A program made the position numbers and the translations under genes. From Streptomyces durmitorensis (lineage in GTDB: Bacteria; Actinomycetota; Actinomycetes; Streptomycetales; Streptomycetaceae), in contig NZ_CP097289.1 of NCBI RefSeq assembly GCF_023498005.1, positions 6,386,001 through 6,450,000 on the forward strand: a stretch of 64,000 nt of DNA. The letters are read 5' to 3'. Below are positions 7,200 through 15,225 of the stretch, piece by piece. Numbering within the stretch: the first letter of the stretch is position 1; every line of letters starts with the position of its first letter. The notes under the pieces were generated by a model. It did no database searches. It had not been told where the DNA came from and worked only from the letters and a program-made list of their open reading frames with translations.

Positions 7200-7856
7200 A
7201 TGACCCAGAACGCGACTGCCGCTGATTCCCCGTCCACCACTACGTCCACCGCCCCGTTCGCCGCATCTGCCACGCCCGCCACACCCCTTCGCGTCGCCGT
7301 CATCATCGGAAGCAACCGCGAGGGCCGTTTCGGACCGATCGTCGCCGAGTGGCTGCTGACCCGGATCCGCGAGCACGCGGACTTCGAGGTGGACGTCATC
7401 GACCTGGCCGAATCCCATCTGCCGACCGCGCTCTCCTTCAACCCGTCGCCCGAGACGCTCGCCGAGCTGGGCAAGGTCACCCCGAAGCTGGCCGCCGCCG
7501 ACGCCTTCGTGGTCCTCACCCCCGAGTACAACCACTCCTACCCCGCGTCCCTCAAGAGCCTCATCGACTGGCACAACGCCGAATGGCAGGCCAAGCCCCT
7601 CGCCTTCGTCTCCTACGGAGGCCTCTCCGGCGGTCTGCGCGCGGTCGAGCACCTGCGTCCGGTCTTCGCCGAGCTGCACACCATGACGATCCGCGACACC
7701 GTCTCCTTCCACAACGCGGGCGGGCTCTTCGCCGACGACGGCACCCACAAGGACCCGACGGCCGCGAACGCCGCGGCCAAGTCGATGCTCGACCAGCTCC
7801 ACTGGTGGGCGTGGGCGCTGCGCAGCGCCAAGGAAGTCCGCCCTTACGGCAGTTGA
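7200..7856 (+). CDS. NAD(P)H-dependent FMN reductase (flavodoxin-like)
   Basis: A 218-residue soluble flavoprotein of the NADPH-dependent FMN reductase/azoreductase family. After a ~30-residue Ala/Thr-rich tail, the FMN phosphate loop appears as VAVIIGSNREGRFG, followed by LTPEYNHSYPASLKSLIDW, the classical family signature, and SYGGLSGGLRA. It would reduce FMN or quinones/azo compounds with NAD(P)H. ATG at 7200 is chosen over the upstream TTG (7179) because the TTG lies inside the operator palindrome. Probably a single-gene SoxR-type transcription unit, ending at the hairpin at 7872-7890. Confidence 0.9.
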   Translation: MTQNATAADSPSTTTSTAPFAASATPATPLRVAVIIGSNREGRFGPIVAEWLLTRIREHADFEVDVIDLAESHLPTALSFNPSPETLAELGKVTPKLAAADAFVVLTPEYNHSYPASLKSLIDWHNAEWQAKPLAFVSYGGLSGGLRAVEHLRPVFAELHTMTIRDTVSFHNAGGLFADDGTHKDPTAANAAAKSMLDQLHWWAWALRSAKEVRPYGS

Positions 7857-7871
7857 GATCCGGCCCGGCAT

Positions 7872-7890
7872 GCGGGGTGCCAGACCCCGC
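7872..7890. terminator. Bidirectional hairpin terminator
   Basis: GCGGGGT-gccag-ACCCCGC forms a 7-bp stem with a 5-nt loop, flanked by partly complementary CCGGCCCGGC / GCCCGGCC. It lies between the convergent flavin reductase and histidine kinase genes. There is no T run, as is usual in this GC range. Confidence 0.6.
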
Positions 7891-7918
7891 GAGCCCGGCC
7901 TGATCCAAACGAGAGACC

Positions 7919-9214
7919 CTAGGCCTCCGGCAGGTGCACCGACGCCACCGCGCCGCCGCCCTCCGCGTTGCGCAGCTCCACCCGCGCGCCGATGACCTGC
8001 GCCTGGCCGAACGCGATCGTCAGGCCGAGGCCCGTGCCCTGGCCGCGCTCGCGGGCGCCGGTCTGGAAGCGCTGCGGGCCGTCCTTCAGGAGGTGCTCGG
8101 GGAAGCCGGGCCCCTGGTCGCTGACCGTGACCACGGGTCCGGCCACCCGCACGTCGACCGAACCGGCGCCGTGCCTGCGGGCGTTGGCGACGAGGTTGGC
8201 GATGATCCGCTCCAGGCGGCGCGCGTCGGTGCGTACGAGCGTGTCGTCGAGGCCGCACGCGGCCACGAACCGCACCGGGCACCCCGCACGCTGCACGATC
8301 CCCTCGGTCAGCGTGCCGAGGGGATGCGCGTCCAGGTCGGGCCGCTCCACCTCCGCGTCGAGCCGCGCCACTTCGAGCAGATCCTCGGTGAGGGTGCGCA
8401 GGGCGAGGACCCGGTCGCGCACGAGCTCCGTGGGGCGGCTCTGCGGAAGCAGCTCGGCCGCGGTGTGCAGACCGGTGAGCGGCGTGCGCAGCTCGTGGGC
8501 GACATCCGCGGTGAAGCGCTGCTCGGCCTCGATGCGCTGTTGCAGGGACGCGGCCATCGTGTCGACGGCGGCGGCCAGTTCGGCCACCTCGTCCTTTCCG
8601 CGCCTGCCGTCGCGGCCGCCCGGCGGTCGCGGATGGTCGATACGGGCGTCCAGATCGCCCTGGCTGATGCGGCGCGCGGTGGCCGCGGCGGTCCGCAGCT
8701 CACGGCTGAGGCGGCTGGCCAGCGCGGCGCCGCCGAGCGCCGCGAGGATGACCACGACGGCGCCCGAGACCACCAGCTGCTGGTCGAACTCGGCCATCTC
8801 GGCGGCCTGTTGGGCCAGCGGCTCGCGGACGGAGAGCACATGGTCGCCGACCGGGCGCGCCGCCCACACGACGGGATCGGCGGCGCCCATGTCGAGGTAC
8901 GTGGTCCGCTGCCCGTCCAGGGCGGCGGACCGCAGCGACGCGGGCAGGCCGGGCGCGTCGATGGCGGCCTCCGTGCCGTCGTCGCCTGCGGTGTCGACCT
9001 GCCCCGTCAGCTCGTACAGCTGGCGCACCCGCACCAGCTGCGCGGTGGCCCCGGACCTGGCGCCCGTGGAGACCTGCTCGAGGCGCGCCTGGTGGACGAG
9101 GATCCCGATGGCGACCGCGACGACCGCGCAGCCGAGGGCGAGCAGCGCGGCGATCTTCCAGCGCAGACCGAGGGCGTTGAGCGCGCCGCGCGCTCGCCGG
9201 GCGATTCCCTTCAC
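7919..9214 (-). CDS. HAMP-containing sensor histidine kinase
   Basis: A 431-residue membrane sensor kinase: TM1 at about residues 20-42, an extracytoplasmic sensor region (about 43-150), TM2 (about 150-170), HAMP, a HisKA domain with the phosphoacceptor in ADVAHELRTPLTGLHTA, and HATPase_c with N-box IIANLVANARRHG and G-box VSDQGPGFP. The GTG start overlaps the stop of the upstream lipoprotein gene by 4 nt (GTGA), so the two are translationally coupled. No response regulator is adjacent, so its partner is encoded elsewhere. The lipoprotein is a candidate accessory sensor. Confidence 0.9.
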   Translation of the reverse strand: MKGIARRARGALNALGLRWKIAALLALGCAVVAVAIGILVHQARLEQVSTGARSGATAQLVRVRQLYELTGQVDTAGDDGTEAAIDAPGLPASLRSAALDGQRTTYLDMGAADPVVWAARPVGDHVLSVREPLAQQAAEMAEFDQQLVVSGAVVVILAALGGAALASRLSRELRTAAATARRISQGDLDARIDHPRPPGGRDGRRGKDEVAELAAAVDTMAASLQQRIEAEQRFTADVAHELRTPLTGLHTAAELLPQSRPTELVRDRVLALRTLTEDLLEVARLDAEVERPDLDAHPLGTLTEGIVQRAGCPVRFVAACGLDDTLVRTDARRLERIIANLVANARRHGAGSVDVRVAGPVVTVSDQGPGFPEHLLKDGPQRFQTGARERGQGTGLGLTIAFGQAQVIGARVELRNAEGGGAVASVHLPEA

Positions 9215-9927
9215 CTCTGTCCGTCCGTGCCGCCCGAGGGCTCCGTGGTGGATTGCGGCGACGGCGAGCCGTCTGCGCCCGGCGTCTTCTTGTAGTTCTT
9301 GATGTCGCTCACCGTGGACATCCGTACGCCGTCCCAGTGGAAGCGCACGGCCTGGTCGCCGCCGTCCGCGCAGGGGCTGCGCACCAGCAGGTCCGGGCCG
9401 AGCCTCTCGATGCTCATGCGCTTCCCGGAAGTGAAGAGGACCGGGAAGACGCGGCCGTCGTGCTCCTTGTAGACGGTGAGGACGCTCCGTCCGCTCTCCG
9501 TGTCGGCGGCCACGAGCAGCTCGGGCCGCCCGTCGCCCGTCAGGTCCGCAAGGAGCGGCGGCCTGAGCCCGGCCCGGCCGGGGCGGTCGATCTCGCCGCG
9601 GTCGGCGAGCGGCTTCATCCGCGGGTCGGCCCGCAGGACGTCGCGGAAGTCCTCCTTGCCGAGCCCGCCCTTGCCCAGCTTCGGCAGCCCCTCCAGGGGT
9701 TCCGGGGGCGGCTGGTGGGTGGCGGCGTCGGCGCCGGGCGCCTTGGACGACGTACTGGACCAGGCGGGCCAGAGCGGTTCGGGGCGCGGCTGCACGGACA
9801 CGGACGGCGCGGGCTCACCGGCGCCGAGCCCGTCCACGCTGCCGCATCCGGCCAGTACGACGGCCGCCGTGGCGGTGAGGACGGCGGCGCGGCGCAGGAG
9901 GCGGCGGTGGGGGCAGGTGAGGTTCAT
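9211..9927 (-). CDS. Secreted lipoprotein with FG-GAP-like segment, coupled to a histidine kinase
   Basis: A 238-residue protein with a type II signal peptide and lipobox (VVLAGCGS, Cys about residue 28). A disordered Pro/Ser linker and a folded C-terminal region follow. LLADLTGDGRPELLVAADT resembles the Ca-binding FG-GAP/VCBS repeat. It overlaps the downstream sensor kinase by 4 nt. Lipoproteins encoded with kinases in Streptomyces can modulate the sensor (CseA is an example), so a regulatory role outside the membrane is inferred. Confidence 0.8.
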   Translation of the reverse strand: MNLTCPHRRLLRRAAVLTATAAVVLAGCGSVDGLGAGEPAPSVSVQPRPEPLWPAWSSTSSKAPGADAATHQPPPEPLEGLPKLGKGGLGKEDFRDVLRADPRMKPLADRGEIDRPGRAGLRPPLLADLTGDGRPELLVAADTESGRSVLTVYKEHDGRVFPVLFTSGKRMSIERLGPDLLVRSPCADGGDQAVRFHWDGVRMSTVSDIKNYKKTPGADGSPSPQSTTEPSGGTDGQR

Positions 9928-10056
9928 GGCTCTACCGACGGTAGGAAGCGTCCATCACGGAAAGCGGGAGGTTGTGTAACAGCCAGGGGCAAGCAGGGCG
10001 GAAACGCCGAGATCGGGACCTTCGGCCTGTCCGGTGGCCCTTGCGAGAATCGGTGC

Positions 10057-10413
10057 ATGACCTCCACGTACGAAGCCGGATCCGGAGCCGAACAGGCCGC
10101 GGTGCTCACCGTCCTGACCACGACCGACACCGCCCGGAAGGCGGAGGATCTCGCGAGCGGCGCGGTGGCGGCGCGGGTCGCCGCGTGCGCGCAGATCGCC
10201 GGGCCCGTCGTCTCCGTCTACCGGTGGGAGGGCGCCGTCGAGGAGGCGCGGGAGTGGCAGGTGCTGTTCAAGACGGCCGCCTCGCGGTACGAGGCGCTGG
10301 AGGCCTGGCTCACCGAGGCCCACGACTACGACACCCCCGAGATCATCGCGACGCCGGTCGTGCGGGGGAGCGCGGCGTACCTGGAGTGGGTGGAGCGGGA
10401 GACGGCCGAGTGA
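10057..10413 (+). CDS. cutA: CutA-like divalent cation tolerance protein
   Basis: 118 residues; the CutA1 family forms small trimeric ferredoxin-like folds. Diagnostic segments are VLTVLTTTDTARKAEDLASGAV, RVAACAQI, YRWEG, EWQVLFKT and the terminal PEIIATPV..GSAAYLEWV. Bacterial CutA is linked to copper and other divalent-cation tolerance, although its biochemical role is unsettled. The stop overlaps the next gene's GTG start by 4 nt, so the pair is co-translated. Confidence 0.9.
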   Translation: MTSTYEAGSGAEQAAVLTVLTTTDTARKAEDLASGAVAARVAACAQIAGPVVSVYRWEGAVEEAREWQVLFKTAASRYEALEAWLTEAHDYDTPEIIATPVVRGSAAYLEWVERETAE

Positions 10414-10847
10414 CGCGGCAGGCGGACCGGCTGCCGTTCTTCGTCTACGGAACGCTGCGGCCGGGGGAGCCGAACCACGACGCCTTCTTGCGCGGCAGCG
10501 TCACGACGGAGGAGCCGGCCCGGCTCGCGGGGGCGGTCCTCTACGAAGGGCCCGGCTACCCGTACCTGGTGGAGGAGCCCGAAGGCGGCCCGGTGCGCGG
10601 CGAGTTGATCACCGCACGGCCGTCCGCGTACGAGCGGCTCCTCGCCGATCTCGACGTACTGGAGGAGTACGCGCCGGGCGACCCCCGCAACCTGTACGAG
10701 CGCGTGGTGCGCGAGGTGGCCCTCCTGGACGGGGCGACGGCGCGGGCGTGGGTGTACGTGGCGGCGCCCGGGGTGGCGGCGAGGCTGCGCGCTTCGGGGA
10801 CGGCGATCGGGGGAGGGGACTGGGCGTCGTCGAGGCCGCGGCGGTGA
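10410..10847 (+). CDS. Gamma-glutamylcyclotransferase-fold (AIG2-like) protein
   Basis: 145 residues with the cyclotransferase fold. FFVYGTLRPGEPNH is the substrate-loop YGxLrpG motif near the N-terminus, followed by GPGYPYLV and the acidic catalytic region LLADLDVLEEYAPGDPRNLYERV. Family members cyclise gamma-glutamyl amines or peptides, releasing 5-oxoproline. The GTG start at 10410 overlaps the cutA stop (GTGA), so the two are coupled. Confidence 0.85.
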   Translation: MTRQADRLPFFVYGTLRPGEPNHDAFLRGSVTTEEPARLAGAVLYEGPGYPYLVEEPEGGPVRGELITARPSAYERLLADLDVLEEYAPGDPRNLYERVVREVALLDGATARAWVYVAAPGVAARLRASGTAIGGGDWASSRPRR

Positions 10848-11058
10848 GCGGTTCGGGCGCGGGCGCCGAGAGCCGGGCCGTGGCGCGGATTTCGCAGCTC
10901 AAACGCCTGCGCACTCGATCCGGTGGACTCCGTCACCCGTGCGAGCGACGCGGGCGAACCGCATGATCGCGGAGAGTGGCGGCTGTGACACTCTCCGTGT
11001 GCACCAGTCGGTGCGCGAGTCGGTGCGTGAGCACCACGTCCTCAGCAGGAGTTGCCCC

Positions 11059-11355
11059 ATGAGCCTTCGCCGTTCGCTGCCGGCCCTCGTCGGCGCCGTA
11101 GCCCTCACTCTCGGCCTCCCCGTGGCGGCCGCCGCGTCCGCTCACGCCCCGACCGCCGTCATGAACCCCTGCGGGTTCTACGAGACCGGCAGCGACGCCT
11201 TCTACAACCACTGCACGAGCGACGGCTCGAACGTGGTCATCCAGGTGCGGGTCGCCCTCGCCCCCGACTACGAGCGCTGTGTGGGTCCGGGCAACCACTG
11301 GCTGGGTTCCGCGAGCAAGATCCAGGGCGCGCACTACGTCGGACGCACCTGCTGA
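11059..11355 (+). CDS. Small secreted Cys-containing protein (DUF6355-like)
   Basis: 98 residues: a signal peptide (MSLRRSLPALVGAVALTLGL, AAA/ASA cleavage region), then a mature domain of about 70 residues with four Cys in two pairs (NPCGFYETGSDAFYNHC and YERC...GRTC), suggesting two disulfides. The CGFYE..YNHC pattern resembles the DUF6355 group of small Streptomyces secreted proteins. AGGAG lies 9 nt before the ATG. Followed by a strong terminator. Function unknown. Confidence 0.75.
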   Translation: MSLRRSLPALVGAVALTLGLPVAAAASAHAPTAVMNPCGFYETGSDAFYNHCTSDGSNVVIQVRVALAPDYERCVGPGNHWLGSASKIQGAHYVGRTC

Positions 11356-11374
11356 TTCTCGTACGCGCATGACC

Positions 11375-11402
11375 GCGGGCCGGGGGCGAACCCCCGGCCC
11401 GC
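11375..11402. terminator. Perfect 12-bp stem, bidirectional terminator
   Basis: GCGGGCCGGGGG (11375-11386), tetraloop CGAA, CCCCCGGCCCGC (11391-11402). It sits between convergent stops of the small secreted protein gene and nasA. Confidence 0.85.
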
Positions 11403-11417
11403 AGCCACGTCCGGCCG

Positions 11418-13595
11418 TCAGGCCCGCTCCAGCCGCACCGCGCACACCTTGAACTCCGGCATCCGCGACACGGGGTCAAGTGCGGGATTGGTCAGGGAGT
11501 TGGCCCGGCCCTCGCCCGGCCAGTGGAACGGCATGAAGACGGTGTCGGAGCGGATCGTGCTCGTGATGCGCGCCGGGGCCACGGCCTTCCCGCGCCGCGA
11601 GACGACGGTCACCGGCTCGCCCTCCTCGACCTTCAGTCGCGCGGCGAGCCGCGGATGCAGCTCCACGAAGGGCCCGGGAGCGGCGGAGTTGAGCTCGTCG
11701 ACGCGGCGCGTCTGGGCCCCCGACTGGTACTGCGCGAGGACCCGCCCCGTGGTCAGGAGCACGGGATACTCCGCGTCCGGCTCCTCGGCCGCGCTCCGGT
11801 GCACCACCGGCACGAACCGCGCCCGCCCGTCCTCGGTGGCGAACCGGTCGAGGAAGAGGCGGGGAGTGCCTGGGTGCGCGGTGTCCGCCTCGTCGTCCCG
11901 CGCGGTGTCCGCCTCGTCGCCCTGCGCAGCGTCCGCTTCGTCGCCCCGCGCAGCGTCCGCCTCGTCGCCCTGCGCGGGGCAGGGCCAGAACACCCCCTCG
12001 CCGTTCCCCTCCGTCAGCCGCGCGTACGAGATCCCCGAGTAGTCCGCCGCCCCGCCCGCGCTCGCCCGGCGCAGCTCCTCGAAGACCTCCTCCGGGTCCG
12101 TCGGGAAGCCCTTGCCGTGGCCGAGGTGGGCGGCGAGGCCGTGGAGCACGTCCAGGTCGCTCCGTACGCCGTCGGGCGCGCTCACCGCCCGGCGGCGCAG
12201 CAGCACCCGCCCCTCCAGGTTCGTCACCGTCCCCGTCTCCTCGGCCCACTGCGTCACCGGCAGGACGACATCGGCCAGTTGGGCCGTCTCGGAGAGCACC
12301 ACATCCGCGACGGCCAGGAAGTCGAGCGACCGAATCCGCTCCTCCACGTGCGCGGCGCGCGGTGCGGAGACGACCGGGTTGGAGCCCATCAGGAGCAGGG
12401 CCTTGATGTCACCGCCGAGCGCGTCGAGCAGCTCGTACGCGGAGCGCCCCGGGCCGGGGAGCGAGTCGGGGTCCACGCCCCACACCCCCGCCACATGCGC
12501 CCGTGCCGCCGGGTCCGTCAGCTTGCGGTAGCCGGGCAACTGGTCGGCCTTCTGGCCGTGTTCGCGTCCGCCCTGGCCGTTGCCCTGCCCGGTCAGGCAG
12601 CCGTACCCGGCGAGGGGGCGGCCCGCGTTGCCCGTCGCGAGGCAGAGGTTGATCCAGGCGCCCACCGTGTCCGTCCCCTTGGACTGCTGCTCGGGCCCGC
12701 GCGCGGTGAGCACCATCGCGGCCCCGGCGTCGCAGAACATCCGCGCCGCGTCCCGGAGTTGGGGCACGGGGACGCCGCTGATCCGCTCCACGTACTCCGG
12801 CCAGTGCGCCATCGCCGCCGCCCGCGCCTCCTGCCAGCCGCTGGTGCGCTCCTCGATGAACGCCTCGTCCGTCCGGCCCTCGGCCACCACCAGGTGCAGC
12901 AGGCCGAGCGCGAGGGCGAGGTCGGTGCCGGGGCGCGGTGCCAGATGGAGGTCGGCCTGCTCGGCGGTGCGGGTCCTGCGCGGGTCGATGACGATCAGTT
13001 TCCCGCCGTTCGCCCTCAGCTCCGTCAGGTACCGCAGCGCGGGCGGCATCGTCTCGGCGAGGTTCGAGCCGACGAGGATCACACAGCCGGTGCGCGGGAT
13101 GTCCTCAAGGGGGAACGGCAGGCCGCGGTCGAGTCCGAAGGCCCGCTGGCCCGCCGCTGCCGCCGACGACATGCAGAACCGGCCGTTGTAGTCGATCTGC
13201 GACGTGCCGAGCGCCACCCGCGCGAACTTCCCCAGGGCGTACGCCTTCTCGTTGGTGAGACCCCCGCCGCCGAACACCCCGCAGGCGTCCGCGCCATGCT
13301 CCGTACGCGTGCGGGACAGCCCCTCGGCGACCCGGCCGACGGCCTCCTCCCAGGTGGCCGGTTCGAGCCGGCCCGTGGCGTGGGATCGGACGAGTGGCTC
13401 GGTCAGGCGCACCCGGGAGGAGAGCACAGCGGGCGCTGTGCGGCCCTTGCCGCACAGCGCGCCCCCGTTGACGGGGAACTCGGGACGCTCCACGACCTCC
13501 ACCCCGCCGGGCCCTGTGGCCAGGCCCATCCCGCATTGCAGCGCGCAGTACGGACAGTGGGTCGGTATCGCCTCGGTGTGCATGCGGCCCAGCAT
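11418..13595 (-). CDS. nasA: Assimilatory nitrate reductase, molybdopterin catalytic subunit
   Basis: 725-residue cytoplasmic bis-MGD oxidoreductase reducing nitrate to nitrite. The N-terminal 4Fe-4S site has Cys at 14, 17, 21 and 48. The molybdopterin core (about 60-560) includes GFCMS-type and GSNLAET motifs, and the C-terminal molydopterin-dinucleotide-binding domain ends near GRANSLTNPALDPVSRMPEFK. Codons about 540-571 hold four tandem 24-bp repeats (GDEADAAx type), an acidic insertion. Another ATG at 13583 is possible. No electron-transfer subunit is adjacent. GTTAC/GTAAC half-sites lie 12-51 bp upstream, consistent with GlnR control. Confidence 0.9.
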   Translation of the reverse strand: MLGRMHTEAIPTHCPYCALQCGMGLATGPGGVEVVERPEFPVNGGALCGKGRTAPAVLSSRVRLTEPLVRSHATGRLEPATWEEAVGRVAEGLSRTRTEHGADACGVFGGGGLTNEKAYALGKFARVALGTSQIDYNGRFCMSSAAAAGQRAFGLDRGLPFPLEDIPRTGCVILVGSNLAETMPPALRYLTELRANGGKLIVIDPRRTRTAEQADLHLAPRPGTDLALALGLLHLVVAEGRTDEAFIEERTSGWQEARAAAMAHWPEYVERISGVPVPQLRDAARMFCDAGAAMVLTARGPEQQSKGTDTVGAWINLCLATGNAGRPLAGYGCLTGQGNGQGGREHGQKADQLPGYRKLTDPAARAHVAGVWGVDPDSLPGPGRSAYELLDALGGDIKALLLMGSNPVVSAPRAAHVEERIRSLDFLAVADVVLSETAQLADVVLPVTQWAEETGTVTNLEGRVLLRRRAVSAPDGVRSDLDVLHGLAAHLGHGKGFPTDPEEVFEELRRASAGGAADYSGISYARLTEGNGEGVFWPCPAQGDEADAARGDEADAAQGDEADTARDDEADTAHPGTPRLFLDRFATEDGRARFVPVVHRSAAEEPDAEYPVLLTTGRVLAQYQSGAQTRRVDELNSAAPGPFVELHPRLAARLKVEEGEPVTVVSRRGKAVAPARITSTIRSDTVFMPFHWPGEGRANSLTNPALDPVSRMPEFKVCAVRLERA
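11881..11976. repeat. Four 24-bp tandem repeats inside nasA
   Basis: Exact 24-bp periodicity, units at 11881, 11905, 11929 and 11953, with consensus GYGTCCGCCTCGTCGCCCYG. On the nasA strand each encodes an acidic octapeptide of the type GDEADAAx. It is in frame. Confidence 0.9.
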
Positions 13596-13606
13596 CCGCC
13601 GGGCTT

Positions 13607-13646
13607 GTTACGCGCCCCGACGCGATCGCGTTACACACGCGGTAAC
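13607..13646 (-). promoter_or_regulatory. GlnR-like half-sites upstream of nasA
   Basis: GTTAC occurs at 13607-13611 and 13630-13634, and GTAAC at 13642-13646. The latter two form GTTAC-N7-GTAAC. The half-site sequence fits GlnR, but the spacing is one base longer than the canonical 6 nt. nasA is a GlnR target in other Streptomyces, which supports the assignment. Confidence 0.45.
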
Positions 13647-13689
13647 CCGACCTCAGCAAGCCCCCCACCCCACTGTGAGCCCCGCCAGC

Positions 13690-14300
13690 GGCGCGAGAAG
13701 GGACCACGCCCCGCACCCGGCGGCCGAGCGGGACCGGGCAGACGCGTCCCGTCAGGGGGCGCGGGGAACGGCGCGAGAAGGGACCACGACCGGCACCCGG
13801 CGGCGGAGCGGGTTTGGGCAGACGCGTCCCGTCAGGGGGCGCGGGGAACGGCGCGAGAAGGGACCACGCCCGGCACTCGGCGGCGGAGCGGGCTCGGGCA
13901 GACGCGTCCCGTCAGGGGCGCGGGGAACGGCGCGAGGACGGACCACGACCGGCACCCGGCGGCCGAGCGGGTTTGGGCAGACGCGTCCCGTCAGGGGGCG
14001 CGGGGAACGGCGCGAGGACGGACCACGCCCGGCACCCGGCGGCCGAGCGGGCTCGGGCAGACGCGCCCCGTCAGGGGCGCGGGGAACGGCGCGAGGACGG
14101 ACCACGACCGGCACCCGGCGGACGAGCGGGATCGGGCAGACGCGTCCCGTCAGGGGGCGCGAGAAGGGACCACCACCGGCACCCGGCGGACGAGCGGGAT
14201 CGGGCAGACGCGTCCCGCCAGGGGCGCGGGGAACGGCGCGAGGACGGACCACGACCCGCACCCGGCGGACGAACGCAAGAAGGCAGACGCGCCCCCGCTC
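13690..14300. repeat. Eight-copy ~80-bp tandem repeat
   Basis: The anchor GGACCA recurs at 13701, 13781, 13861, 13940, 14020, 14099, 14167 and 14246: seven intervals of 79-80 bp, except one of 68 bp caused by loss of GGGGAACGGCGC. Each unit includes GTCAGGGG-CGCGGGGAACG, a relative of the widespread Streptomyces intergenic motif seen reversed at 26.4 kb. It fills the 725-bp gap between nasA and the SanA/YdcF-like gene. Confidence 0.9.
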
Positions 14301-14321
14301 AAGGCCCAGGGGCCAGACCCC

Positions 14322-15062
14322 TCAGCGAGGTGCCGCCAACGCCCGGTCCACGCCGGGCTCCCGGGGCCCGAGGAACCGCGGATCCGGTCGAAACGCCGAG
14401 TCCAACGCCGCCTTGCCCGCCGCGAACACCTCCCGCGCACCGCCGTAGTACCAGGTCGCGTCGTGCTTGGCGTCGACCCCGACGCCGTACGACGAGACGC
14501 CCGCCGCGCGGCAGAGCGCGACGGCCCTGCGTATGTGGAAGCCCTGGCTGATCAGCACCGCCCGGTCGACGCCGAACACCTTCTTGGCGCGCACGCAGGA
14601 GTCCCACGTGTCGAAGCCCGCGTAGTCACTGACGATCCGCCGGCCCGGCACACCGCGCTCGGTGAGATAGGCGCGCATGGCGTCCGGCTCGTCGTACTCC
14701 TCGCGGCTGTTGTCGCCGGTGACGAGCACGACCTCGATCCGCCCCGCCTCGTACAGCTCGGCCGCCGCGTCGAGGCGGTGCGCGAGATACGGCGACGGCT
14801 CGCCCTTCCACAGCCCGGCGCCGAAGACGACGGCGACCCGCGTGCGCGGCACGTCAGCCGTCGTGTGCAGCCGCCCTTCCGTCGTCACGAACAGCCAGGT
14901 CGCGGGCAGCAGCGCCACCACGCAGACGGCCATGAAGACCTGCACGGCCCGCCGCTGCCCCCGCCGCGTGCGCGGCAGCCGCAGCCACGCCGGACGCTTC
15001 CACGCCGGACGCTTCCACCCAGGTCGCAGCCACCCCGGACGCATCCACCCCGGCCGCTCCAT
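14322..15062 (-). CDS. SanA/YdcF family (ElyC-like) membrane protein
   Basis: 246 residues. The cytosolic N-terminus consists of five pentapeptide repeats (RPGWM, RPGWL, RPGWK, RPAWK, RPAWL), then a single transmembrane helix (about residues 38-60) and an extracytoplasmic DUF218 domain: VVFGAGLWKGEPSPYLAHRLDAA, VTGDNSREEYDEPDAM, GFDTWDSCVRA, ISQGFHIRRA. Relatives SanA and ElyC affect envelope barrier function and peptidoglycan precursor flow. ATG 15062 is chosen because coding character fades upstream. The start codon is followed directly by the repeat array. Confidence 0.8.
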   Translation of the reverse strand: MERPGWMRPGWLRPGWKRPAWKRPAWLRLPRTRRGQRRAVQVFMAVCVVALLPATWLFVTTEGRLHTTADVPRTRVAVVFGAGLWKGEPSPYLAHRLDAAAELYEAGRIEVVLVTGDNSREEYDEPDAMRAYLTERGVPGRRIVSDYAGFDTWDSCVRAKKVFGVDRAVLISQGFHIRRAVALCRAAGVSSYGVGVDAKHDATWYYGGAREVFAAGKAALDSAFRPDPRFLGPREPGVDRALAAPR

Positions 15063-15225
15063 CCCGATCCCCCGTGCCCCGATGCCGGATCCCCCCGATC
15101 CGATCACTGTGGACAACGGTAAGCGACCGCGCTGACAACGCCGGGCCGCCGCCGGTGAGCCAGGCCGAAAGGGCCCGTCACCGGCGCGCAACGCGACGGC
15201 AACGTGGCGCGGCCATCCTCGGTCC

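Noticed and set aside
13690..14300. CRISPR-like array
   Set aside because: Units are contiguous ~80-bp repeats without unique spacers, and no cas genes are nearby.
11523..15122. A plus-strand open frame of about 1200 codons across nasA and the 80-bp repeat
   Set aside because: It is antisense to nasA, follows GC-skewed codon shadows and runs through the tandem repeat. No domain or ribosome site.
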